Origin: Clostridium kluyveri DSM 555
Lineage (GTDB): Bacteria; Bacillota; Clostridia; Clostridiales; Clostridiaceae
DNA length: 64,000 nt
Direction: 5' to 3'
Assembly (NCBI RefSeq): GCF_000016505.1
Contig: NC_009706.1
Coordinates: forward strand, 2,170,001-2,234,000
Below the pieces are notes generated by a model that ran no database searches, was not told where the DNA came from, and saw only the letters and a list, made by a program, of their open reading frames with translations. Each line of letters starts with the position of its first letter. Position 1 is the stretch's first letter. This document shows positions 57,274-64,000 of this stretch, piece by piece. Position numbers and translations under genes: made by a program.

Positions 57274-58560
57274 ATGAAAAATTATAAAATAAATACAAAA
57301 TGCGTACAGGCCGGTTATAGACCCGGCAATGGAGAACCACGTCAAGTTCCTATTATCCAAAGCACGACCTTTAAATATAATACTAGTGAAGATATGGGAA
57401 AATTGTTTGACCTTGAAGCCAGCGGCTATTTCTACAGTAGGCTGCAAAATCCAACAAATGACTATGTGGCTCAAAAAATTGCCGACATGGAAAGCGGTAC
57501 TGCTGCCATGTTGACTTCTTCAGGGCAAGCTGCCAATTTTTTTGCCCTGTTTAATATTTGCAACTGTGGAGATCACATTGTTGCCTCTTCCAGTATTTAC
57601 GGAGGCACTTTCAATTTAATTTCCGTAACCATGTCCAAAATGGGCATTACCACTACATTTGTTTCTCCTGATTGTACAGAAGAGGAATTAAATGCTGCCT
57701 TCCAAACTAATACAAAGGCAGTTTTTGGTGAAACAATTGCTAATCCCGCCCTTACTGTACTGGATATTGAAAAATTTGCAAAGGCTGCCCATGCACATGA
57801 TGTTCCACTTATAGTAGATAATACTTTTCCAACACCTATTAATTGTCGTCCTTTTGAATGGGGTGCTGACATTGTTACCCATTCTACTACAAAGTACATG
57901 GATGGACACGGTGCCGCTGTGGGAGGAGTCATTGTAGACTCTGGAAATTTTGATTGGATGGCTCATGCTGATAAATTCCCGGGACTCTGTACACCAGATG
58001 ACAGTTATCATGGTATTACCTATGCTGAAAAATTTGGCAAGGAAGGAGCTTTCATTACCAAATGTACTGCTCAACTGATGCGTGACTTTGGTTCTATTCA
58101 ATCCCCACAGCATGCATTCATCTTAAATCTAGGACTGGAAAGCCTTCATGTCCGTATGCCGCGTCACTGCGAAAATGGACAAGCTGTTGCAGAATTCCTC
58201 CAAAATCATCCAAAGGTTGCCTATGTTAATTACTGTGGTCTGCCAGGTGACAAATACTATAAGATTGCACAGAAATATCTACCAAATGGTTCCTGTGGTG
58301 TTGTTTCATTTGGTTTAAAAGGTGGACGTGAAGAAGCTGAAATCTTTATGAAAAACCTTAAGCTTGTGGCTATTGAAACCCATGTAGCAGATGCCCGTAG
58401 CTGTTGTCTAAATCCTGCAACAAGTACACACCGCCAGATGAATGACGAAGAGTTAAAGGAAGCTGGAGTTCCAGCAGAATTAATCCGTATCAGCTGCGGC
58501 ATTGAAGACAAAGAAGACTTGATTTATGATATTTCACAATCACTAGATTGTATTGAATAG
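57274..58560 (+). CDS. O-acetylhomoserine/O-acetylserine sulfhydrylase-like PLP enzyme (third paralogue)
   Basis: This 428-residue Cys/Met-metabolism PLP enzyme has FYSRLQNPTNDYVAQKIADM near 50, LTSSGQAANFFALFNICNCG, VDNTFPTPINCRPFEWGADI and the PLP lysine in VTHSTTKYMDGHGAAVGGVI near 210. Codons look richer in GCC, GGC and CGT than the neighbours, which may mean a different origin; this is an impression, not a count. It is divergent from the LysR regulator, the likely controller. The choice between MetY and cystathionine gamma-synthase/lyase activity cannot be made from sequence alone. Confidence 0.9.
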   Translation: MKNYKINTKCVQAGYRPGNGEPRQVPIIQSTTFKYNTSEDMGKLFDLEASGYFYSRLQNPTNDYVAQKIADMESGTAAMLTSSGQAANFFALFNICNCGDHIVASSSIYGGTFNLISVTMSKMGITTTFVSPDCTEEELNAAFQTNTKAVFGETIANPALTVLDIEKFAKAAHAHDVPLIVDNTFPTPINCRPFEWGADIVTHSTTKYMDGHGAAVGGVIVDSGNFDWMAHADKFPGLCTPDDSYHGITYAEKFGKEGAFITKCTAQLMRDFGSIQSPQHAFILNLGLESLHVRMPRHCENGQAVAEFLQNHPKVAYVNYCGLPGDKYYKIAQKYLPNGSCGVVSFGLKGGREEAEIFMKNLKLVAIETHVADARSCCLNPATSTHRQMNDEELKEAGVPAELIRISCGIEDKEDLIYDISQSLDCIE

Positions 58561-58570
58561 GTTTACTTAT

Positions 58571-58646
58571 AATCAAGTGCTTCAGAAGTTCATATGGAGT
58601 TTGCTATAGAGAAATGCTTATCTCCATATGAACCTTAGAAGAACTT
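58571..58646. repeat. Structured hairpin element, copy B
   Basis: Perfect 12-bp arms GTTCATATGGAG (58588-58599) / CTCCATATGAAC (58622-58633) enclose TTTGCTATAGAGAAATGCTT, almost the same loop as copy A. Flanks AATCAAGTG and CTTAGAAGAACTT are shared with copy A. Arm sequences differ from copy A at paired positions. Confidence 0.65.
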
Positions 58647-58660
58647 CATGTTAAAATCAA

Positions 58661-58697
58661 TAAAAACACAGAAAACTATTTAAAACTTTCTGTGTTT
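58661..58697 (-). terminator. Terminator of the CNNM/CorC gene
   Basis: Arms AAACACAGAAA / TTTCTGTGTTT are followed by TTTTATTG on the minus strand, about 10 bases after the stop. Confidence 0.78.
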
Positions 58698-58707
58698 AAC
58701 AAACTCA

Positions 58708-60027
58708 TTACTCTTCTATATGAAGTTTAACCCTTTCTATTCTTTTTTCTTTCACTTCCTCTATATCAAATGTAATATTTTCATACTCAAGTACAGGCTG
58801 CTCTCCATCCTCTGGTATGCGACCTATAATTTTAATCAATAATCCTCCTAGTGTATCGTAATCTTCAGAATCTTCATTCAGATTTAAATGCAAATTCTCA
58901 TTTAATTCATCTATGGAAATACTGCCTTTCACCATGAATGTTTTATTATCAATTTTTTTTACACAGGGCTCATCTTCATCGTATTCATCGTTTATATTTC
59001 CCATTACTTCTTCAATTAAGTCTTCTATAGTTACTATTCCTGAAAATCCTCCATATTCATCTATCAATATAGCCATATGCTTTCTATAATTTTGAAGTTC
59101 CTTAAATAGCTCGTCTATATTTTTTCTTTCAGGTACAAAATATGCAGGATGAATTATATTTCTTATATCTACATTTTCAAAGCCTACTCTATGGGCTTCA
59201 ATTATAAAATCTTTCATATAAAGTATACCTATAATATTATCACTGTCTCCTTCAAATACGGGAATCCTAGAATACCTTTTTTGGAGCAGTTCATCTATAT
59301 ATTCACTCAAAGGCTTATCTATATTTATTAAGTATACTTCTGTTCTAGGTGTCATTACTTCTTCTGCCAATTTATCGTCAAATTCAAATATACTATTTAT
59401 CATTTCTTTTTCAGTGGAATTAATAACTCCATTTTCTTGTCCTATTTCTACCAATGACCTAATCTCTTCTATTGAAACTTTCTCTTCCAAATTACTACTG
59501 TTCATTCCCGTAATTCTTATTAAAAGATTAGTAGATATTGAAAGCAGTTTAACAAAAGGTATCGCCAATTTTGATACAAATAAAATTGGTCTTATGGAAA
59601 GCATGGCAATTTCCTCTGATTTTTGTAGTGCCACTCTCTTTGGAAACAATTCTCCAAAAACCAGCATGATATAGGATAAAATAATTGTTACTAAAAAAAA
59701 TGAGATCTCTTGACCATAAGGAACATTAAGTTTATCTAGATAATTTCCAATTCTGTATGAAATACCAGTTGCTGCTGACGCACTTGAAAAAAATCCTGCA
59801 AGGGTAATTCCCACTTGTATAGTTGATAAAAACTTAGTTGGCTCCTTCAATAACTTTTCCAATAGTTGTGCCTTTTTATTACTCTGTTCCGCTAAAAGCT
59901 TTATCCTAGTTTTATTAAGTGATACAATTGCCATTTCTGCAGATGCAAAAAAAGCATTTAACAGAGTGAGTAATGCAATCAATCCTAATTGAGGCATTAA
60001 ACCGGCAGGTTCTGGGTCTGATTCCAT
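58708..60027 (-). CDS. CNNM/HlyC-CorC family membrane protein
   Basis: This 439-residue protein has a DUF21/CNNM membrane domain at about 10-195, starting LIALLTLLNAFFASAEMAIV and LFGELFPKRVALQ. Two CBS motifs follow (EEVMTPRTEVYLINIDKPLS near 220 and DIRNIIHPAYFVPERKNIDE near 285). Next is IDEYGGFSGIVTIEDLIEEV, then a CorC_HlyC domain from about 350. The family is linked to Mg2+ or other divalent-cation transport; the old hemolysin name is misleading. AAGGAGG precedes the ATG. It is a single gene with its own terminator, downstream of the Fur-family regulator gene. Confidence 0.92.
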   Translation of the reverse strand: MESDPEPAGLMPQLGLIALLTLLNAFFASAEMAIVSLNKTRIKLLAEQSNKKAQLLEKLLKEPTKFLSTIQVGITLAGFFSSASAATGISYRIGNYLDKLNVPYGQEISFFLVTIILSYIMLVFGELFPKRVALQKSEEIAMLSIRPILFVSKLAIPFVKLLSISTNLLIRITGMNSSNLEEKVSIEEIRSLVEIGQENGVINSTEKEMINSIFEFDDKLAEEVMTPRTEVYLINIDKPLSEYIDELLQKRYSRIPVFEGDSDNIIGILYMKDFIIEAHRVGFENVDIRNIIHPAYFVPERKNIDELFKELQNYRKHMAILIDEYGGFSGIVTIEDLIEEVMGNINDEYDEDEPCVKKIDNKTFMVKGSISIDELNENLHLNLNEDSEDYDTLGGLLIKIIGRIPEDGEQPVLEYENITFDIEEVKEKRIERVKLHIEE

Positions 60028-60152
60028 TTATTTCTTCCTCCTTGAAATAAAAATTTATTAGTTAATATTATCATAATAAAATATAAATATCAACCCATTT
60101 ACTAATTTTACCAAGGAATAAACCCTTCTATTATAATTGAATAACACCTTTT

Positions 60153-60620
60153 TTACTCCCTAGGATCTTTATTACAGGACTTACATTTGCCAAAAAAGTC
60201 TACACTATAATCTTCCACTTGAAAATCATACATATCATAAATTTGTTTTTTTAATTTATCAAGCATATAATATTCCCTGTCAGTAACTCTGCCATCAATT
60301 ATTTTTCCACAATCTGAACAGATCAAATGATAATGATTATGTCCTAGATGATTACACAATTCATATCTTGTATATCCATCCCCTAAATCCACTTTCCTTA
60401 TAATTTTCATCTTCTCCAGCATTACGAGGGTTCTATAAATAGTTGATTGGCCTATATTTAATCCCTTTTGTTTTAGAATTCGATTTATATCTTCACTATT
60501 CATATGAAGATCTTTATGCCCAATTATAACATCCATTACAAGCTGCCTTTGATCCGTATATTTGTATCCAAATTCATGGAACTTTTCTTTAAGATTATCC
60601 ATTCCAAATTCTTTTTTCAC
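60153..60620 (-). CDS. Fur-family metal-dependent regulator (Zur/Fur/PerR type)
   Basis: This repressor of about 155 residues has the N-terminal winged helix (FGYKYTDQRQLVMDVIIGHK, then IGQSTIYRTLVMLEKMKIIR). The regulatory site is HLGHNHYHLICSDCGKIIDG, and the structural zinc pair is completed by CKSCNKDP at the end. A longer frame to 60674 is impossible because its first codon lies in the -10 box. I choose the GTG at 60620 (GGAG eight bases upstream), with an ATG at 60602 as the alternative. Divergent transcription with a cysteine-poor S4 paralogue and shared operators suggest Zur; this is inference. Confidence 0.88.
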   Translation of the reverse strand: MKKEFGMDNLKEKFHEFGYKYTDQRQLVMDVIIGHKDLHMNSEDINRILKQKGLNIGQSTIYRTLVMLEKMKIIRKVDLGDGYTRYELCNHLGHNHYHLICSDCGKIIDGRVTDREYYMLDKLKKQIYDMYDFQVEDYSVDFFGKCKSCNKDPRE

Positions 60621-60651
60621 AAAAACATCTCCAATAAATTTAAAAGCACAA

Positions 60652-60702
60652 ATGATATTGAACATCATTTTCAATTATAAGATAATAGCTATATAAAGTC
60701 AA
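60652..60702 (-). promoter_or_regulatory. Promoter and operator of the Fur-family gene
   Basis: TTGACT (complement of 60697-60702), a 17-base spacer and TATAAT (complement of 60674-60679). The palindrome ATGATATTGAACATCAT (60652-60668, one mismatch) sits at the expected transcription start, so autorepression is likely. Confidence 0.82.
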
Positions 60703-60729
60703 TCCAAAATTTATATTTAAAAATCCTTA

Positions 60730-60764
60730 TTGATATTGAATATCAATATCGTTTATGTTATCAT
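60730..60764 (+). promoter_or_regulatory. Promoter and operator of the S4 paralogue
   Basis: The perfect palindrome TTGATATTGAATATCAA (60730-60746) overlaps the -35 hexamer TTGAAT (60736-60741). After 17 bases comes TATCAT (60759-60764). It shares the core TGATATTGAAYATCA with the site in front of the divergent regulator. Confidence 0.8.
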
Positions 60765-60806
60765 TGAATATATTTATAAAACTACATAAGGAGGAATTAT
60801 TTTAGT

Positions 60807-61400
60807 ATGGCAACTCGCAGAGAACCTAAATTTAAATTATGCAGAAGATTAGGCGTAAATATCTATGGACATCCCAAAGCTATGGACAGAGTAAAAAAAG
60901 TAAATTCACGGCACGGCTCTAAGATATCTGAGTATGGCCGCCAACTATTAGAAAAACAAAAGATCAAAGCATATTATGGATTATTTGAAAAACAATTCAA
61001 AAGATATATAAGACGTGCAGAAAAAAGTAAAAATGTAACAGGTACTGCACTTCTAAAAATTTTAGAATGCAGACTTGATAATATAGTGTATAGAATAGGA
61101 TTTGGAAATTCTATAAGACAATCAAGACAAATGGTAAACCATGGTCACATATTAGTCAATAACAAAAAAATCAATATACCTTCCTATGAAGTACATGCAG
61201 GTGATGTAATTTCCCTAGTACAAAAATCTAGAAATAATAAAGAGTTCTGTTTTAATTTTTTAGACCTAAGAAAATTTGAGTTACCCTACATAGAGAAAAA
61301 TTTTGATAATTTTCAAGGAATATTGATAAGGCTTCCTGAAAAAGAAGAATTACCTATAGAAGTAAATGAAATTGCAGTAGTGGAATTGTATTCAAAATAA
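60807..61400 (+). CDS. rpsD: Ribosomal protein S4 paralogue lacking the zinc-binding cysteines
   Basis: This 197-residue S4-family protein binds 16S rRNA in the small subunit. The N-terminal region reads [20 protein letters not shown]: only one of the four cysteines that bind zinc in C+ S4 remains. The S4 domain (about 90-160) has [20 protein letters not shown] and [27 protein letters not shown] precedes the ATG. It stands alone rather than in the usual rpsM-rpsK-rpsD-rpoA operon. So it is probably a second, zinc-independent copy, like the Zur-controlled L31, L33 and S14 paralogues of other bacteria (inference). Confidence 0.88.
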   Translation: MATRREPKFKLCRRLGVNIYGHPKAMDRVKKVNSRHGSKISEYGRQLLEKQKIKAYYGLFEKQFKRYIRRAEKSKNVTGTALLKILECRLDNIVYRIGFGNSIRQSRQMVNHGHILVNNKKINIPSYEVHAGDVISLVQKSRNNKEFCFNFLDLRKFELPYIEKNFDNFQGILIRLPEKEELPIEVNEIAVVELYSK

Positions 61401-61439
61401 ATGTGTATTTTAATAACGTAACTTCTCTATTTGGATGAT

Positions 61440-61466
61440 AGCTGGATTCATATATAAATCCAGCTG
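61440..61466. terminator. Bidirectional terminator after the S4 paralogue
   Basis: Perfect 9-bp arms AGCTGGATT / AATCCAGCT are followed by GATTTTACTT on the plus strand, between convergent genes. Confidence 0.6.
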
Positions 61467-61499
61467 ATTTTACTTATGGCCAATAAATTTACTACCAGA

Positions 61500-62348
61500 C
61501 TAATTTTTATAATTCTTCAATACCTCAAATATTCTCTTTGAAATGGCATCATAGCCTGCGGCATTGGGATGAAAATTATCAGGAGCAAGATAACTTGTAG
61601 TATTATATTTAAAAAGGTCATATGTAGGCACATATACAGAATTATTATCTTCAGACACCAATTCATCAGTTTTATAATTCCAATTATTTAATAATTCTAC
61701 CTTATCTGGAGTTATGTCACTACCAAAGGGATTGTACAGGCCAATAAACACAATAATACAATTTTGATTTTTACTTCTTATTAATTTAAAAATACTTTCT
61801 AAGTTATTTAAATATTGATTTTCAACTGACTTTGCATCATTTGGTGCTGAAGATGATTCTTTCGATTCTGGTAAACTTGAATCCACAGAGGATATATCTA
61901 CATTTTTAAAGTTTTTAATCTCATTACCTCCAATGGAAATAAATATAATACTGGAATTCTGTATATATTTCAGTGTCTGCTCACTATGCACAACATTAAG
62001 AAGACCAGATGAAGTATCACCATTAACTGCAATATTAGTAAGTTTTAGGGGTTTTGAAGTTTTAGCTTTCCAGAGCTTAACAAAACCGCCTGCAAAACCT
62101 TCATTATTTTCATCTCCCGTTCCCTTTGCAAGAGAATCCCCCATGACTAACACATTATATGAGTTGGCATCCAATTGATTCATAACTTCTTCAGTTTTAT
62201 TTTCACTATTTTCACTATTATTCTTAATATCACTTTCATTTACAGAACTATTTGTAATGGAAAGTGAATACGCAAAGCCTATGCTGAATATACAAGTACT
62301 TGCTGCTGCAATAGCTAATATGGTGAGCCATTTTACCTTTTTATACAT
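61500..62348 (-). CDS. Exported SGNH/GDSL-family hydrolase
   Basis: This 282-residue protein has an N-terminal signal/anchor (LTILAIAAASTCIFSIGFAY) and a Ser/Asn-rich spacer. The four SGNH blocks are VLVMGDSLAKGTG (Ser near residue 72), VNGDTSSGL (Gly), ISIGGNEIKN (Asn) and DNFHPNAAGYDAI (Asp-His). It probably deacylates a lipid or cell-wall ester outside the membrane. It follows an ABC permease gene by 24 bases and is likely in that operon. Confidence 0.9.
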   Translation of the reverse strand: MYKKVKWLTILAIAAASTCIFSIGFAYSLSITNSSVNESDIKNNSENSENKTEEVMNQLDANSYNVLVMGDSLAKGTGDENNEGFAGGFVKLWKAKTSKPLKLTNIAVNGDTSSGLLNVVHSEQTLKYIQNSSIIFISIGGNEIKNFKNVDISSVDSSLPESKESSSAPNDAKSVENQYLNNLESIFKLIRSKNQNCIIVFIGLYNPFGSDITPDKVELLNNWNYKTDELVSEDNNSVYVPTYDLFKYNTTSYLAPDNFHPNAAGYDAISKRIFEVLKNYKN

Positions 62349-62372
62349 AATACTCTGTCTCCTTTCCCATAT

Positions 62373-63386
62373 CTAAACTAATACATCTTGCTTGGTAAAT
62401 ACAATAAAACTAATTACTAAAGCTATTAATGACCATATACATAACACACCCACAGAAAAGGAAAGGCTCATTCCCGCTATTGGTTCATAAGATGCTGTTA
62501 AATATTTAGGTAAATCTAAATTAATGGCAAAGAAATACTTGACTAAAGGCCAATCAGATAAAAACAACTGAAGAAATTCACCCCCAATTAGCGAAGCTAA
62601 CATTATACCAATAGAAGTTGCCGTACTTCTAACTAATGTAGAAATCATAAAGGCTAAAGTTGCAATATTCACAGAAGAGAACCATCCTAAAGAATATATT
62701 AGAATTGCATATTGCCACTGATACACCTTTACTACTCCTGACGAATCCAGTTTATCTGCTATAACCCTAAAGCCAGTTGCTACAGGTTCATTCCATCCCC
62801 AACTATGAAATATAAAAGATGATACTAAAATACACATAATAACTGCCTCTAAAATAACTATACAAGATAAAATCAAAACTGCAATATACTTACTTAATAA
62901 TATTTTCCATCTAGGAACAGCCCTGGTCAATAGAACTTTTATAGTCTTTGAAGAAAATTCTCCAGATACCACATCTGCCGCTAAAATTACTATAAGCAAA
63001 GGTAAAAATAAATAAACAGCCTGCTGCATAAATTCAATAGTAAATTTTCCAGTATTTGGGGTAATGGGGTTTATATTATGCTCCAAATAATACTCCAACT
63101 GCTCAATTTGTATATTTATAGAATTTTTTCTATTATCATTTATATATGGCCTATTTAAAGTATCTTGCAAATCCAATATTTGCTGATTCACTAATGACTT
63201 CCAATTATAACCCTGGGCTTGTCCTGAGGCTTTTGTATACCTTTGTATTGTATTTTTATAAGAAGAGTTCTCTCCATAACAAAAAAGTGATACCAATATT
63301 AACAAAATGACTGAAATAAGTATAAGCTTCTTTTTAGATAGCATTTTAACTACTTCGTTTTCCACTAATTTTAACAAATTAATCAT
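62373..63386 (-). CDS. ABC-2 type transporter permease
   Basis: This 337-residue membrane protein has one N-terminal span (KLILISVILLILVSLFCYG), then a long extracytoplasmic loop of about 75 residues. Five spans follow from residue 113 on (FMQQAVYLFLPLLIVILAAD). The GEFSSKTIKVLLTRAVPRWK segment after the second span is the typical ABC-2 coupling region. It sits 8 bases after the ATPase gene. The pair resembles multidrug, bacitracin or antibiotic-peptide exporters; the substrate is unknown. Confidence 0.9.
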   Translation of the reverse strand: MINLLKLVENEVVKMLSKKKLILISVILLILVSLFCYGENSSYKNTIQRYTKASGQAQGYNWKSLVNQQILDLQDTLNRPYINDNRKNSINIQIEQLEYYLEHNINPITPNTGKFTIEFMQQAVYLFLPLLIVILAADVVSGEFSSKTIKVLLTRAVPRWKILLSKYIAVLILSCIVILEAVIMCILVSSFIFHSWGWNEPVATGFRVIADKLDSSGVVKVYQWQYAILIYSLGWFSSVNIATLAFMISTLVRSTATSIGIMLASLIGGEFLQLFLSDWPLVKYFFAINLDLPKYLTASYEPIAGMSLSFSVGVLCIWSLIALVISFIVFTKQDVLV

Positions 63387-63394
63387 CCTAACTA

Positions 63395-64000
63395 TTAAAT
63401 TATTTCACTTTGTCTTGTCAGACTTAAAAATAAATCTTCTAGAGTTTTGTGCTTTTTATCTACATATTTTAGTAATAAGCCCTGTTTTAAAAAATAAGAA
63501 TTTATTTCTTCCAATTTAGCTGAATCCACAGCAGCTTCAAGTCTGTCTTTAACTATTTTGCTTTCCAACGCCCATACTTCACTTAGTAATTCTTTTCCCT
63601 TTTTATTGTCATCCAGTATCCAAAATACCTCTTGATTATTTAAAAGTTCACTTACATCTGCATTTTTTAAAATTGTTCCATTCTTAATTATAGTTACTTT
63701 ATCACATATGAGTTCTATTTCAGAAATAAGATGGCTGGATACAAGTACGGAAATGCCTTCTTCTTTTGCAATTTTCTTTATTAAATTTCTCATTTCACTT
63801 ATTCCAGATGGATCAAGACCATTGGTAGGTTCATCTAAAATAAGAAGCTTAGGGTTATGCATTAATGCCTGTGCAATCCCCAATCTCTGTTTCATTCCCA
63901 GAGAATATGTGCTCACTTTATCTCTTATTCTATTTTTTAATCCTACTAGTTCTACTGAACTGATAATATCATCATTACTGACATCTTTACTCATAGATGC
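63395..64000 (-). CDS. ABC transporter ATPase (partial, cut by window end)
   Basis: This is the C-terminal 201 residues of an ABC ATPase, open at the window edge, so the Walker A part is missing. Signature SLGMKQRLGIAQALMHNPKL, Walker B LLILDEPTNGLDPSG and the H-loop VLVSSHLISEIE are present, then a C-terminal region (EVFWILDDNKKGKELLSE) of the multidrug type. An apparent ATG at 63994 (MSKDVSN) is internal to the family alignment, not the start. It pairs with the permease downstream. Confidence 0.92.
   Translation of the reverse strand, partial: ASMSKDVSNDDIISSVELVGLKNRIRDKVSTYSLGMKQRLGIAQALMHNPKLLILDEPTNGLDPSGISEMRNLIKKIAKEEGISVLVSSHLISEIELICDKVTIIKNGTILKNADVSELLNNQEVFWILDDNKKGKELLSEVWALESKIVKDRLEAAVDSAKLEEINSYFLKQGLLLKYVDKKHKTLEDLFLSLTRQSEII

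Noticed and set aside
60621-60674. Upstream start of the Fur-family gene
   Set aside because: The first codon lies inside the -10 hexamer, so it cannot be in the mRNA.
63395-63994. Complete short ABC ATPase starting at MSKDVSN
   Set aside because: Walker A is absent and the frame is open to the window end, so the gene is truncated by the window.

Overview
The window is low-GC Gram-positive DNA. The genes have AT-rich intergenic regions, strong AGGAGG-type ribosome binding sites, frequent TTG and GTG starts, and many operons controlled by riboswitches or T-boxes. The mix of pyruvate:ferredoxin oxidoreductase, Ni-CO dehydrogenase, Feo iron uptake, flavodoxin, DUF1292, DUF1002 and DUF3793 proteins points to a strict anaerobe of Clostridium sensu stricto, probably close to the C. 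kluyveri / C. ljungdahlii group. That placement is inference from gene content. No rRNA, tRNA, CRISPR array, prophage or intact transposase was seen.

Layout. 0-9.5 kb (minus strand): DUF1292 protein, pyruvate:ferredoxin oxidoreductase, MurG, RecJ, an M16 peptidase and a DJ-1/PfpI protein. 9.5-16.5 kb: topoisomerase IV (parE-parC) and an OmpR-type two-component system. 16.5-20 kb: a small UBA-like membrane protein and, on the plus strand, cooS with a strong promoter, followed by internally deleted remnants of its usual partners, cooF and an FAD/NAD oxidoreductase. 20-23.7 kb: AraC regulator and feoA-feoB-feoC, with a perfect 20-bp inverted repeat ahead of feoA. 23.7-28.7 kb: leuACDB behind two consecutive leucine T-boxes. 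28.7-33.3 kb: chemoreceptor, NIF3-insert-like protein, DUF1002 and DUF3793 proteins, and a flavodoxin with a near-perfect Fur box. 33.4-37.5 kb: ribD-ribE-ribBA-ribH under an FMN riboswitch. 37.5-43.3 kb: secreted transglutaminase-like protein, a paired ABC exporter and a zinc-ribbon membrane protein. 43.3-50.4 kb: a sulfur cluster led by a SAM riboswitch (acetylhomoserine sulfhydrylase, alpha/beta hydrolase, second sulfhydrylase, sulfonate/nitrate-type ABC importer whose binding-protein gene is frameshifted twice). 50.4-53.6 kb: secreted Ig-like/TIM-barrel protein, Hsp20 and a GNAT acetyltransferase. 53.7-58.6 kb: two MetE-C-like methyltransferases, a LysR regulator and a divergent third sulfhydrylase. 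58.7-64 kb: CNNM/CorC protein, a Fur-family regulator divergent from a cysteine-poor S4 paralogue, an SGNH hydrolase and an ABC transporter cut by the window end.

Common themes are metal supply (Feo, Fur-box flavodoxin, Fur-family/S4 pair), sulfur and methionine metabolism (three sulfhydrylases, two MetE-C-like proteins, SAM riboswitch, LysR) and RNA-level control (tandem T-boxes, FMN and SAM-I riboswitches). Two repeat families lie between genes. One is a GTGAATTGTGAACTG-type repeat with at least five copies. The other is a hairpin element with two full copies and one fragment; its stem changes by compensating substitutions while its loop stays constant, which suggests a structured RNA.
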